A stretch of DNA of 64,000 nt from [Actinobacillus] rossii (GTDB taxonomy: Bacteria > Pseudomonadota > Gammaproteobacteria > Enterobacterales > Pasteurellaceae): NCBI GenBank assembly GCA_900444965.1, contig UFRQ01000003.1:496001-560000 (forward strand), read 5' to 3'. The translations under genes were made by a program, and so were the position numbers. Shown here in pieces: positions 37,210 to 46,521 of the stretch. A model generated the notes under the pieces. It was not told where the DNA came from, ran no database searches, and saw only the letters and a program-made list of their open reading frames with translations. How positions within the stretch are numbered: the first letter of the stretch is position 1; every line of letters starts with the position of its first letter.

Positions 37210-38232
37210 ATGATTACACGTCGATTTTTTGTAAAAAAATTTTTTCTTGGAATGTCTCTTTTGGCTTTTCCAAAACTTGTTTTTTCTCAACAATATAATT
37301 TGATCTTATTGCAAGGGGTTATTCAATCGTTTCCAAAACGTATATTAAGTGCGGGTAGAGTCTCAGATGTTTTACTGATTTCTTTATGCCCTGAAAAGCT
37401 AGTCGGTATTTCTACTGAAATGAAACAACTTGATAAACAATATCTTTCTGATCAAGTTCGTAATTTACCTTATATTGGACGATTAGCAGGACGAGGGTCA
37501 ACGATGTCAATAGAAAAAATATTAGCAACACAAGCTGATTTGATTGTGGATACGGGTACTGTAAATCAAACTTTTATCTCTACAGCACAAAAAGTTTATC
37601 AACAAACACAAATTCCTTATCTTATTGTATCTGGTAAATTAATGGATACTTCTCAACAATTTAAGCAACTAGGCGATTTACTTGGTGTATCAGAACGCGC
37701 TGAAAAATTAGCAAATTTTGCTGAACGTATTTTAACTAAAACTCACAATTTGGGAGCCTATAAATCAATAAAATTTTATCTTGCTCGTGGTATTGATGGG
37801 TTAGAAACAGCTTTGCAAGGCGCTATTCATACGGAAGCTATTGATTGGGTTGGAGGAATCAATGTAACTAGTAGTGCTGGGGAAAAATTGTTAACTCGTA
37901 TTTCTATGGAGCAATTATTTCATTGGCAGCCAGATATTATTTTGACACAAGATATTAATTTTTATCATAAAATTCAAAGTGATGAATTATGGCAAAAATT
38001 GTCAGCGGTGCAGAATAATAGGGTTTACCTTGTTCCATCTTCTCCTTTCGGTTGGTTAGATTCACCACCGAGTATTAATCGGTTATTAGGTTGTGCTTGG
38101 TTAGCACACATTTTGGTACCTGAAAAATTTTCTCGTAAAGAATTAGAGGCCATAACGGTAGAATATTTTCAATTATTCTATGGATATGAACTTTCTGCTC
38201 AACATTTCACCGCACTTTTAACAAATATTTAG
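37210..38232 (+). CDS. Periplasmic metal(-chelate) binding protein of a BtuF/FecB-type ABC importer, Tat-exported
   Basis: 340 residues. N-terminal twin-arginine signal TRRFFVKKFF, then a hydrophobic stretch ending about VFS-QQ. The body is a two-lobed class III binding protein: RVSDVLLISLCPEKLVG, LATQADLIVDTG, HWQPDIILTQDINF and a C-terminal PFGWLDSPPSINRLLGCAWL, typical of the iron/cobalamin/molybdate binding family. Tat export suggests cofactor or ligand loading before secretion and is unusual for this family. Start ATG 37210; the upstream frame runs through a terminator. First gene of an operon behind a ModE-like box, so molybdate, tungstate or a chelate of them is the likely ligand. Confidence 0.8.
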   Translation: MITRRFFVKKFFLGMSLLAFPKLVFSQQYNLILLQGVIQSFPKRILSAGRVSDVLLISLCPEKLVGISTEMKQLDKQYLSDQVRNLPYIGRLAGRGSTMSIEKILATQADLIVDTGTVNQTFISTAQKVYQQTQIPYLIVSGKLMDTSQQFKQLGDLLGVSERAEKLANFAERILTKTHNLGAYKSIKFYLARGIDGLETALQGAIHTEAIDWVGGINVTSSAGEKLLTRISMEQLFHWQPDIILTQDINFYHKIQSDELWQKLSAVQNNRVYLVPSSPFGWLDSPPSINRLLGCAWLAHILVPEKFSRKELEAITVEYFQLFYGYELSAQHFTALLTNI

Positions 38233-38241
38233 GTTGGTCAA

Positions 38242-39222
38242 ATGCTTAAATTAAAGTTTATAATTCCTCCTTTGTTGTTAAGTTTGGCACTTATCTTTTC
38301 AATTCAATCTGGTCAAATGCCTATTTCATTACAGGAACTTTGGCAGGCATTATTGCAAAATGATGTACAAAACTCAGCTGATATTGTTCTTTGGAATATT
38401 AGGTTTCCACGTATTCTAACCGCAATTTTAGTAGGTGCTGCGCTTTCTGTTGCGGGAGCAACTTATCAAGGTATGTTCAAAAATCCCTTAGTTTCTCCTG
38501 ATATCTTAGGCGTTACTTCAGGGGCAAGTTTAGGGGCTGTATTCGCTATTTACTTAGAATTACCACTATGGAATATTCAAATCTTTGCTTTTATAAGTGG
38601 GCTTATTGCTGTTTTTTTAGTTTCTTTTTTAGCTCATATGGCGCGTAAACAAGATCCTATTTTATCCCTTGTTCTAGCTGGTGTGGCAATTTCCTCATTA
38701 CTTGGCGCAGGAATTTCATTATTAAAAATTCTTTCGGATCCTTATAGTCAATTAAGTTCAATCACATTTTGGTTATTAGGTGGATTAAATATGGCGTCCT
38801 TTGATGATTTAAAATTTGTGACACCATTAGTATTAATAGGACTTTTACCATTAATATTATTACGTTGGAGAATGAATTTATTGAGTTTGGAAGATGATGA
38901 AAGTCAAACTTTGGGTATTAATGTTTTTAGAACAAGATTACTTTTTATTTTTTCTGCAACATTGATGACATCAGCGGTTGTCTCTATTACAGGAATTATT
39001 GGTTGGATTGGTTTGGTTATTCCACATATTTCACGGCTTTGGGTCGGAGCAGATTTTCGTTATTTGTTACCAACAAGTTTGTTTATTGGTTCTGCCTTTT
39101 TAGTCTTTACTGATACGATTGCGCGTTCTTTATTTGCTATTGAAATTCCGCTAGGCGTGATTACTGATTTTATTGGTGCACCTTTTTTCCTAGGGTTGTT
39201 AATTCGGAGTGGTCAACGATGA
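38242..39222 (+). CDS. BtuC/FecCD-type ABC permease
   Basis: 326 residues, about nine to ten membrane helices. Family patterns: LWNIRFPRILTAILVGAALS, GMFKNPLVSPDILGVTSGAS and ITGIIGWIGLVIPHISRLWV. Forms the homodimeric channel of the importer with the next gene product. Architecture like H. influenzae MolB. It starts 9 bases after the binding-protein gene; its stop overlaps the ATPase start by 4 bases. Confidence 0.9.
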   Translation: MLKLKFIIPPLLLSLALIFSIQSGQMPISLQELWQALLQNDVQNSADIVLWNIRFPRILTAILVGAALSVAGATYQGMFKNPLVSPDILGVTSGASLGAVFAIYLELPLWNIQIFAFISGLIAVFLVSFLAHMARKQDPILSLVLAGVAISSLLGAGISLLKILSDPYSQLSSITFWLLGGLNMASFDDLKFVTPLVLIGLLPLILLRWRMNLLSLEDDESQTLGINVFRTRLLFIFSATLMTSAVVSITGIIGWIGLVIPHISRLWVGADFRYLLPTSLFIGSAFLVFTDTIARSLFAIEIPLGVITDFIGAPFFLGLLIRSGQR

Positions 39223-39968
39223 TTGAGCTTAAACAGTTAAGTTTTGGCTATCGATTTCCTTTAGCTGAACAACTCAATCTTTGTTTTCAAACAGGTAAAA
39301 TTACTGCATTACTTGGTTCTAATGGCTGCGGAAAAACAACATTATTGAAGACAATTTTGGGTATATTGAAGCCTTTTCAAGGTGAAATATTTATTCAAAA
39401 TAGACCACACATTGCATATTCTCAAAAAGAATTAGCCTCTTTGATAGGTTATGTACCTCAAGCGCATCATGGGATTTTTGCTTTTCGTGTATTAGATATT
39501 GTGTTAATGGGAAGAACTGCTTTTTTTAGTTGGTTCAGTTCGCCTAAATTATCAGACATTCAAGTGGCTAAAAATTGTTTAGCACGTTTAGGTATTTTAA
39601 CTTTACAGGATAAAATTTATACGCAATTAAGTGGTGGAGAACGTCAGTTAGTGTTGATTGCACGGGCTTTAGCACAACAACCTCAATGTTTAATTATGGA
39701 TGAGCCAACATCAAATTTAGATTTTGGTAATCAAATTCGCGTACTAGAACAAATAGTTCAATTAAAGCAACAAGGGTTGACTATTATTTTTACTACACAC
39801 CAACCTGAACAAGCATTTTATTATACTGATCAAGTTGTACTTTTCCATCAAGGAAAAATCATGGCTCAAGGCTTTCCACAAGATGTAATGATCATAGAGC
39901 ATTTAAGTAAAATTTACCATTTGGATAAACATCAAATACAACGAGCCTTACCTTTTTTAAGAGAATAA
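39219..39968 (+). CDS. ABC importer ATPase (BtuD/FecE/MolC type)
   Basis: 249 residues. Walker A LLGSNGCGKTTLLK, Q-loop IGYVPQAHHG, signature LSGGERQLVLIARALA, Walker B CLIMDEPTSNLDFG, H-loop TTHQPEQ. Energises the permease encoded before it. The closing residues are not shared with the iron-type FecE proteins I remember. Confidence 0.92.
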   Translation: MIELKQLSFGYRFPLAEQLNLCFQTGKITALLGSNGCGKTTLLKTILGILKPFQGEIFIQNRPHIAYSQKELASLIGYVPQAHHGIFAFRVLDIVLMGRTAFFSWFSSPKLSDIQVAKNCLARLGILTLQDKIYTQLSGGERQLVLIARALAQQPQCLIMDEPTSNLDFGNQIRVLEQIVQLKQQGLTIIFTTHQPEQAFYYTDQVVLFHQGKIMAQGFPQDVMIIEHLSKIYHLDKHQIQRALPFLRE

Positions 39969-39972
39969 TAAG

Positions 39973-40776
39973 ATGAAAACAATTAATGATATTAATTTTG
40001 ATGAACTTTATAAAAATCATATTCAGCTTGCAACGAGAGAACCCAAGCAACCTGCGGATTGGGATAAAAAAGCAGAAAAGATGCAAACAAGTCAATTTGA
40101 TTTAAAAAATGATTATGTAAAAGATTTTTTAGCACGAATGGACTTAGATGGTGTTGAATCTGTACTTGATGTAGGTTGTGGCGGTGGAGCGATTGCATTA
40201 TCAGTAGCCCCTTATGTTTCACAAGTCCACGCTTTAGATTACAGCCAAGGTATGTTGGATTTATTACAAAAACGAGCTGGGGTATTCGGTATTGATAATG
40301 TTTCTCCAATTTTACGTGCTTGGGATGATGATTGGTCTGATATTCCAGAATGTGATGTCTGTGTTTCTTCTCGTTCATCTATGGTTAATGATCTTCAATC
40401 TTCGTTAAACAAACTTAATTCGAAAGCAAAAAAAGCAGTTTATATGACAATGACGGTAGATAAAGACTTTATTCATCGTGATGTGCTGAAATTTATAGGG
40501 CGTGATGGAGTGGGGTTTCCAAATTATATTTACGCAGTCAATATGCTTTATCAGCAAGGATATCGTGTTTCTGTTGATTTTATTGAAAATAGTTGTGGAT
40601 TAATTGAGCCTACAGATATAACTGAACAAGACTTTATTCGTTCTGTAAAATGGTCGATAGGATCGGATTTAAGTGATGTTGAGATTCGTAAATTACAGGA
40701 TTTTTATCATCAAAATAAAGGTGAAATTGATGTTAGACCAAGTAAAGCTTGGGCTTATTTAAGTTGGAAAAAATGA
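39973..40776 (+). CDS. Class I SAM-dependent methyltransferase of the metal-uptake operon
   Basis: 267 residues. Motif I VLDVGCGGGAIALSVAPYV and the acidic end of strand 2 in HALDYSQGMLDLL show a Rossmann-fold methyltransferase; VCVSSRSSMVNDL follows where motif IV is expected. The substrate is unknown. It lies 4 bases after the ATPase gene and is the last gene of the operon, so it should act on the transported compound or on its chelator. No signal peptide: cytosolic. Methyltransferases beside FecCD-type transporters occur elsewhere, but I know of no assigned role. Confidence 0.8.
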   Translation: MKTINDINFDELYKNHIQLATREPKQPADWDKKAEKMQTSQFDLKNDYVKDFLARMDLDGVESVLDVGCGGGAIALSVAPYVSQVHALDYSQGMLDLLQKRAGVFGIDNVSPILRAWDDDWSDIPECDVCVSSRSSMVNDLQSSLNKLNSKAKKAVYMTMTVDKDFIHRDVLKFIGRDGVGFPNYIYAVNMLYQQGYRVSVDFIENSCGLIEPTDITEQDFIRSVKWSIGSDLSDVEIRKLQDFYHQNKGEIDVRPSKAWAYLSWKK

Positions 40777-40840
40777 TTTGTTTTTAACAGATAAAAGTGC
40801 GGTTAAAAAAAGTGAATTTTTATTAAGGTTTTTTCTACTT

Positions 40841-40868
40841 ATCGTTATATTATTTTATATATAATGAA
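40841..40868. promoter_or_regulatory. Second ModE-like operator, before the TonB-receptor operon
   Basis: ATCGTTATATT (40841-40851), 6-base spacer, TATATAATGAA (40858-40868): 17 of 20 fixed positions of the ModE pattern as I recall it, with the same spacing as the box at 37169-37196. It overlaps a TATAAT-like -10 (40860-40865), 16 bases before the next start codon. Confidence 0.65.
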
Positions 40869-40884
40869 ATTGAATTTATAGAAA

Positions 40885-41376
40885 ATGAAATTATTAACTG
40901 TTGTTGGAAAATTTTTATTGATTTGTGGTTTACTCATTGGTTTGTTTACTCTCGTTGGATCTGCAATAGGATTATATTTTGGTTTATTTGGCGGGACGAT
41001 ATTAATAACAATTCATTTATGGGCAGGTAGCTTTTTTGTTTCGTTTGCTCTTATTCATTTTACTCACCGCCGTAGAAAGTGGAGAAAATTGATAACACAA
41101 ACTCAAGATGTTTTGTTTACACAAAAATACCCTTCTTATTGCAATTTAGATCGTTTATTAATGACATTTGAAAACGTTTCTGTTGTGACGTTAGCTGATA
41201 CGTTGCAACTTCCTTTAGAAACTCTTTTATTCGAATTTCAACAAGGAAAAATTGCCATTTCAGATCCTGATAAAACATTGCGATATTTGGTGGGAGAAAA
41301 TGATGAAAAATTATTTTCAGCAATCACTATTGCAATTAATTTACGATTTAATTACCTAACGGAGAAACATAAATGA
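40885..41376 (+). CDS. Small membrane protein coupled to the TonB receptor (DUF4405-like?)
   Basis: 163 residues. Two hydrophobic helices (about 8-33 and 37-57) with His residues at the second helix (ITIHLWAG, FALIHFTHRRRK), reminiscent of haem- or metal-binding two-helix proteins such as DUF4405, then a cytosolic domain of about 100 residues (LADTLQLPLETLLFEFQQGK). No family firmly recognised. Its TGA overlaps the receptor ATG, so the two are made together. It may be the inner-membrane or regulatory partner of the uptake system. Confidence 0.65.
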   Translation: MKLLTVVGKFLLICGLLIGLFTLVGSAIGLYFGLFGGTILITIHLWAGSFFVSFALIHFTHRRRKWRKLITQTQDVLFTQKYPSYCNLDRLLMTFENVSVVTLADTLQLPLETLLFEFQQGKIAISDPDKTLRYLVGENDEKLFSAITIAINLRFNYLTEKHK

Positions 41377-43391
41377 AGAGAACCTTACTTTGTACAGCAA
41401 TAACATTAGCTTGTAGTAGCGTTTACGCTGAGACATTTGAACTAGGAAAAATTGAAGTAATTGCTGAAAAGCTAGATAACAATGTTGCTGTCGCAGACCA
41501 AACTCAGTTGCAACAAAACCAAATTATCAATGTTGCTCAGGTTGCTAAAATTACTTCAGGCGTGTTTTTTCAACGAGGTGGAGGTCGTGGAGAGCAAAAT
41601 TTAATGGTTCGTGGATTTGATTCTCGTCGTGTACCTATTTTTATTGATGGTATTCCAGTGTATGTACCTTATGATGGTGCAATGGACTTAGGGCGATTCA
41701 CGACATTTGATCTTGCAGAAATTGATATTTCTAAAGGTGCAAGTTCTGTATTGTATGGTGCAAATACGATGGGTGGTGCAGTAAATTTAGTGACACGTAA
41801 ACCAAGCAAAGACTTGGAGGGTAATATTGGTTATGGTTACCAAACAGGGCGAAGTGGACATACTGCAGGAAATCAAACTTATTTTAATTTAGGCTCTAAA
41901 CAGGAGCAATTTTATGCTCAAATAAGTGGTTCTTGGTTTGAAAAACAAGGAATGCAACTTTCTCGCGATTTTCAACCTAATAGTGCGGGTGAAGAAGATG
42001 GTGGACGTGCAGAAAATTCTGTAAATCGAGATAAAAAATTAAGTTTACGTCTTGGCTATACACCAAATGCTACAGATGAGTATGCACTTTCTTATAGTAT
42101 GCAACGAGGTCAAAAACAACAACCTCTTTATACGGGAGAGGGGGCTTCAAAATATTGGCGGTGGCCTGCGTGGGATAAAAATAGTTTATACTTTTTATCT
42201 CATACCGAATTTAATAAAAGTCGGTTTTATTTGAATACGAAAGCATTTCATGACACTTTTAAGAATGATTTAGCTGCTTTTGATGATGATACTTTTACAA
42301 CACAAATGGCAAATAGTTCTTTTACAAGCCATTATCGTGATTATTCCTATGGAGCCGGTTTGGAGTTTGGCGCGAAAACGAGCGATAAAAATACATTAAA
42401 ATTATCCGCACTTTATAAAGCGGATGTGCATCGTGAAAATAATGATGGCGATCCTGTGGCACGTAGTGAAGACAGAAACTATAGCTTGGGATTAGAAGAT
42501 ACTTATAATTTTACCAAACAAACGAGAGTTATTGCAGGAGCGAGTTTTGATCGCCGTGAAGCTGTTCAGGCGCAAAATTATCAAGCGATTACCTCGGGAA
42601 ATTATGGTATTTATGAGTTTGATATAGCCGATAAAAATGCATTTAACTACCAAGTTAAATTAGCTCATAATTTCGACAAAAATGATGAATTGAGCGTAAG
42701 TTACGCGCATAAAACACGTTTTCCTACAATGAAAGATCGCTATTCACGCAGTCTTAGCCGTAATCGATTGCCAAATCCTTTTTTAAAACCTGAGATAGCT
42801 GATCATTATGAAATTGGCTATTTCCGTACATTTGATGACAGTTTTAAAGTAGAGGGTGCATTGTTCTATTCTGATGTTCGGGATGCTATCAGTGAAATTT
42901 ATACGGGGAATTTCACAACAACAAAAAATAAAAAAACGGGAAAAACACAAACTATTTATGAAGTACAAAACCAAAATGTAGGCAAAGCTGCTTATCGTGG
43001 TGTGGAGCTTGCAATTACGGCGTTTGTTAACGAGAATTTGACATTAGGTGCGAACTATACCTATTTGAATGCCAAAAATTATGATAGCGAATTAAAATTA
43101 ACAGATATTCCACGTCATAAATTTTTTGCCTATGCAGACTGGAAATTTACATCTGATTTATCATTATATCTTGCTCAAAGTGCAGAATCTGGCCGTTATA
43201 GTGCTGTTAATGGGGAAAATAAGAAATTAGCAGGTTTTGGTACAACAGATGCGAAACTTACTTATGCTATAAATAAGGATTTAATCTTTGATGTAGGAGT
43301 ATCAAATATTTTTGATAAAAACTATTATTTAAGTGAGGGTTATGCAGAGGAAGGTCGAATTTATTTTACAAATCTTAAATACCAATTCTAA
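41373..43391 (+). CDS. TonB-dependent outer-membrane receptor
   Basis: 672 residues. Signal peptide MKRTLLCTAITLACSSVYA, TonB box region ELGKIEVIAEKL, plug domain with GGGRGEQNLMVRGFDSRRVP, IFIDGIPVYVPYDG and SVLYGANTMGGAVNLVTRKP, then a 22-strand barrel ending with the C-terminal Phe (TNLKYQF). GGAGAAAC precedes the start. Located behind a ModE-like box and next to a BtuC-type importer, so it likely brings a molybdate or tungstate complex through the outer membrane. Iron or nickel chelates remain possible. Confidence 0.88.
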   Translation: MKRTLLCTAITLACSSVYAETFELGKIEVIAEKLDNNVAVADQTQLQQNQIINVAQVAKITSGVFFQRGGGRGEQNLMVRGFDSRRVPIFIDGIPVYVPYDGAMDLGRFTTFDLAEIDISKGASSVLYGANTMGGAVNLVTRKPSKDLEGNIGYGYQTGRSGHTAGNQTYFNLGSKQEQFYAQISGSWFEKQGMQLSRDFQPNSAGEEDGGRAENSVNRDKKLSLRLGYTPNATDEYALSYSMQRGQKQQPLYTGEGASKYWRWPAWDKNSLYFLSHTEFNKSRFYLNTKAFHDTFKNDLAAFDDDTFTTQMANSSFTSHYRDYSYGAGLEFGAKTSDKNTLKLSALYKADVHRENNDGDPVARSEDRNYSLGLEDTYNFTKQTRVIAGASFDRREAVQAQNYQAITSGNYGIYEFDIADKNAFNYQVKLAHNFDKNDELSVSYAHKTRFPTMKDRYSRSLSRNRLPNPFLKPEIADHYEIGYFRTFDDSFKVEGALFYSDVRDAISEIYTGNFTTTKNKKTGKTQTIYEVQNQNVGKAAYRGVELAITAFVNENLTLGANYTYLNAKNYDSELKLTDIPRHKFFAYADWKFTSDLSLYLAQSAESGRYSAVNGENKKLAGFGTTDAKLTYAINKDLIFDVGVSNIFDKNYYLSEGYAEEGRIYFTNLKYQF

Positions 43392-43410
43392 GTCTTTATT
43401 TAGAACAGAA

Positions 43411-43438
43411 AACGCTATAATAATATAGCGTTTTTTTA
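43411..43438 (+). terminator. Terminator after the TonB receptor
   Basis: AACGCTAT-AATAAT-ATAGCGTT followed by a run of T. Confidence 0.85.
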
Positions 43439-43442
43439 TTTT

Positions 43443-43458
43443 TGTGATTTTGTTCACA
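43443..43458. promoter_or_regulatory. CRP site upstream of glpA
   Basis: TGTGA-TTTTGT-TCACA, perfect consensus, 92 bases before the glpA start codon. Confidence 0.85.
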
Positions 43459-43549
43459 AATATTTATTAAACTTAACTACTTTTTTTATTCTAAGTGTAG
43501 AATACACATAATTATTTTGTAGTACTTTTATTTGTCTTGTGGGGGCATT

Positions 43550-45229
43550 ATGACAATGTCATCTCTTTATAAAAATGCGGGCGATTTTTCACCAATGAGC
43601 ACGGATGTCATTATTATTGGCGGTGGTGCAACGGGTGCGGGGATTGCTCGTGACTGTTCATTACGTGGCTTGAAATGTATATTGCTTGAACGTCGTGATA
43701 TTGCAACAGGTGCAACAGGCCGTAATCATGGCTTGTTGCATAGTGGTGGACGTTATGCGGTAAATGACCGTGAATCTGCCGAAGAATGTATCAAAGAAAA
43801 TCTTATCTTAAAAAATATTGCGCGCCATTGCGTGGATGATACTAAAGGTTTGTTTATCACCTTACCTGAAGATGATTTAGACTATCAGAAAAAATTCATT
43901 CAAGCCTGTCAAGAATCAGGAATTGAAGCCGTAGCTATCGATCCTGATTTAGCTCGTCATATGGAACCTTCAGTTAACCCTGATTTAGTGGGGGCTGTTG
44001 TAGTACCCGATGGTTCAATCGACCCATTCCGTTTAACTGCTGCGAATATGATTGATGCTACAGAAAATGGCGCACAAGTTTTCACTTATTGCGAAGTAGT
44101 AGGATTGATCCGTGAAGGTGGTAAAGTAATTGGAGTTAAAGTGTACGATCACAAAAACTCGATTAACCGAGAATTTTTTGCGCCCGTTGTCGTTAATGCA
44201 GGCGGTATTTGGGGACAAGGTATAGCTGAATATGCAGATCTTAAAATTCGGATGTTCCCAGCCAAAGGGGCGTTATTGGTTATGGGACACCGTATTAACA
44301 AAATGGTGATTAACCGTTGTCGCAAACCTGCAGATGCAGATATTTTAGTGCCAGGCGATACCATTTGTGTGATTGGGACGACTTCTGATCGAATTCCTTA
44401 TGATCAAATTGATAATATGGAAATTACCCCTGAAGAAGTGGATATTTTATTCCGTGAAGGGGAAAAATTGGCACCAAGTTTGCGTCATACGCGCGTATTG
44501 CGTGCTTATGCGGGTGTGCGTCCATTAGTGGCAACGGATGATGACCCATCAGGTCGTAATGTAAGCCGTGGTATTGTTTTACTGGATCACGCTGAACGCG
44601 ACGGATTAGATGGCTTTATTACCATTACCGGCGGTAAATTAATGACTTACCGTTTAATGGCTGAATGGGCGACCGATTTAGTGTGTAAAAAACTGAATGT
44701 CAGTAAAAAATGTGAAACTGCTGACCGCACTTTACCTGGATCAGATGAAAGCCGTGATGAAATTAATAAAAAAATCGTTAATATCCCGAAAACTATTAGT
44801 AGTTCAGCGGTTTATCGCCATGGGACTCGCGCCAAACCGATGCTTGAAAATGAACGTTTAGACCGTTCATTAGTATGCGAGTGTGAAGCGGTGACTGCAG
44901 GCGAAGTGCGTTATGCCGTGGATAATTTGGATATTAATAATCTTGTGGATTTACGCCGTCGTACCCGTGTGGGAATGGGAACTTGCCAAGCTGAACTTTG
45001 TGCTTGTCGCGCGGCAGGATTGATGGCGCGTTTTGATGTAGCAACACCTCGTCAATCTACGATGCAACTTAATTCTTTTATGGAAGAGCGTTGGCGCGGT
45101 ATTCAACCAATCGCATGGGGCGAAGCTATGCGTGAATCGGAATTTACAAGCTGGATTTATCAGAGCTTACTTGGATTAAATGATGTTCAACCGCAAGCTG
45201 TAGAAGGAGTGAACAACAATGAATTTTGA
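43550..45229 (+). CDS. glpA: GlpA, anaerobic glycerol-3-phosphate dehydrogenase large subunit
   Basis: 559 residues. FAD site [38 protein letters not shown], and a C-terminal BFD-like iron-sulfur domain ([29 protein letters not shown]). With GlpB and GlpC it oxidises glycerol-3-phosphate to dihydroxyacetone phosphate and feeds electrons to the menaquinone pool when oxygen is absent. Start at 43550 after GGGGGC; the frame opens 18 bases earlier. Confidence 0.96.
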   Translation: MTMSSLYKNAGDFSPMSTDVIIIGGGATGAGIARDCSLRGLKCILLERRDIATGATGRNHGLLHSGGRYAVNDRESAEECIKENLILKNIARHCVDDTKGLFITLPEDDLDYQKKFIQACQESGIEAVAIDPDLARHMEPSVNPDLVGAVVVPDGSIDPFRLTAANMIDATENGAQVFTYCEVVGLIREGGKVIGVKVYDHKNSINREFFAPVVVNAGGIWGQGIAEYADLKIRMFPAKGALLVMGHRINKMVINRCRKPADADILVPGDTICVIGTTSDRIPYDQIDNMEITPEEVDILFREGEKLAPSLRHTRVLRAYAGVRPLVATDDDPSGRNVSRGIVLLDHAERDGLDGFITITGGKLMTYRLMAEWATDLVCKKLNVSKKCETADRTLPGSDESRDEINKKIVNIPKTISSSAVYRHGTRAKPMLENERLDRSLVCECEAVTAGEVRYAVDNLDINNLVDLRRRTRVGMGTCQAELCACRAAGLMARFDVATPRQSTMQLNSFMEERWRGIQPIAWGEAMRESEFTSWIYQSLLGLNDVQPQAVEGVNNNEF

Positions 45230-46511
45230 TGTGGTGATTATTGGCGGTGGATTAGCAGGATTAACTTGTGGCATCGCATTACAACAACAAGGAAAACGTT
45301 GTGCTATCGTGAATAATGGACAAGCAGCAATTGATTTTGCTACTGGTTCAATGGATTTATTAGCACGTTTGCCAAATGGCGAAAATGTAACGAATTTTGA
45401 CCGCGCTTTTGATAGCCTTAAAGCGCAACTACCTACGCACCCTTACAGTTTAATCGGTAAAGCACGCGTGATTGAAAAAGCCAAAGAATTTGAATTATTG
45501 GCACAAAAACTAAAATTGGGCTTACTCGGTTCTGTTGAGCAAAATCATCATCGTGTAACGCCATTGGGCGGTTTGCGTGCAACTTGGCTTTCACCAAACA
45601 GCGTGCCAACGGTAATTGCGGAAAAACCGCTAAGTTACAATAGTATTGCTATTTTAGGCATTGAAGGTTATCACGATTTTCAACCGCAATTGTTGGCGGA
45701 TAACTTACTGCAGCAACCGCAATTTGCGCATATGTACATTCACACGGGCTTTTTACGTTTGCCAGAATTAGACTTTTTACGCCAACAATCTCGCGAATTT
45801 CGTAGCGTGCATATTGCCCAATCGCTTGAGCAAAAAGTGGATTTTAAAGCCTTGATTCAAGAAATTAAACAAGCGGCAGGTAATGTGGATGCGGTATTCT
45901 TGCCAGCTTGTTTTGGTTCGGATAGCCAAGAATTTTTCAATCGTTTACAATCTGGCACAGATTTGCAACTCTTTGAATTACCAACTCTTCCGCCGTCATT
46001 ATTAGGTGGTCGTCAACATAAAATTTTACGTCATCGTTTTGAAACCTTAGGCGGAACCATGATGAATGGCGACCGCGCTTTACGTGCAGAATTTGATGGT
46101 AATCGAGTTAAACAAATTTTTACTCAAATTCATGAAAATGAACCGATTTGTGCGGAACATTTTGTGTTGGCTTCAGGCAGCTTTTTCAGTAATGGATTAG
46201 TCTCCGAATTTGATGAAATTTATGAACCGATTTTCCGCGTGGATATGGTAAAATCTGAAACTTTCAATCCGACAGATCGTTTCTCTTGGACACACAAACG
46301 TTTTGCCTCGCCACAGCCGTATCAATCTGCAGGTGTGGTGATTAATGAACATTGTCAGGTGCAAAAGTGCGCTCAAGTTTTAGCTAATTTATATGCGACA
46401 GGAATGGTTATTGGTGGCTATAACGGCATTGAATTGGGTTGTGGTTCAGGGGTTGCTGTCGTGTCAGCATTAACTGTTGCCGATGAAATTTTGGCACATT
46501 CAGCGCAATAA
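45219..46511 (+). CDS. glpB: GlpB, anaerobic glycerol-3-phosphate dehydrogenase subunit
   Basis: 430 residues. N-terminal FAD/NAD fold [20 protein letters not shown], and [20 protein letters not shown] near the end. Overlaps glpA by 11 bases. Needed to hold the GlpAC enzyme together; binds FMN in E. coli. Confidence 0.95.
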   Translation: MNFDVVIIGGGLAGLTCGIALQQQGKRCAIVNNGQAAIDFATGSMDLLARLPNGENVTNFDRAFDSLKAQLPTHPYSLIGKARVIEKAKEFELLAQKLKLGLLGSVEQNHHRVTPLGGLRATWLSPNSVPTVIAEKPLSYNSIAILGIEGYHDFQPQLLADNLLQQPQFAHMYIHTGFLRLPELDFLRQQSREFRSVHIAQSLEQKVDFKALIQEIKQAAGNVDAVFLPACFGSDSQEFFNRLQSGTDLQLFELPTLPPSLLGGRQHKILRHRFETLGGTMMNGDRALRAEFDGNRVKQIFTQIHENEPICAEHFVLASGSFFSNGLVSEFDEIYEPIFRVDMVKSETFNPTDRFSWTHKRFASPQPYQSAGVVINEHCQVQKCAQVLANLYATGMVIGGYNGIELGCGSGVAVVSALTVADEILAHSAQ

Positions 46512-46521
46512 GGAGAACATG

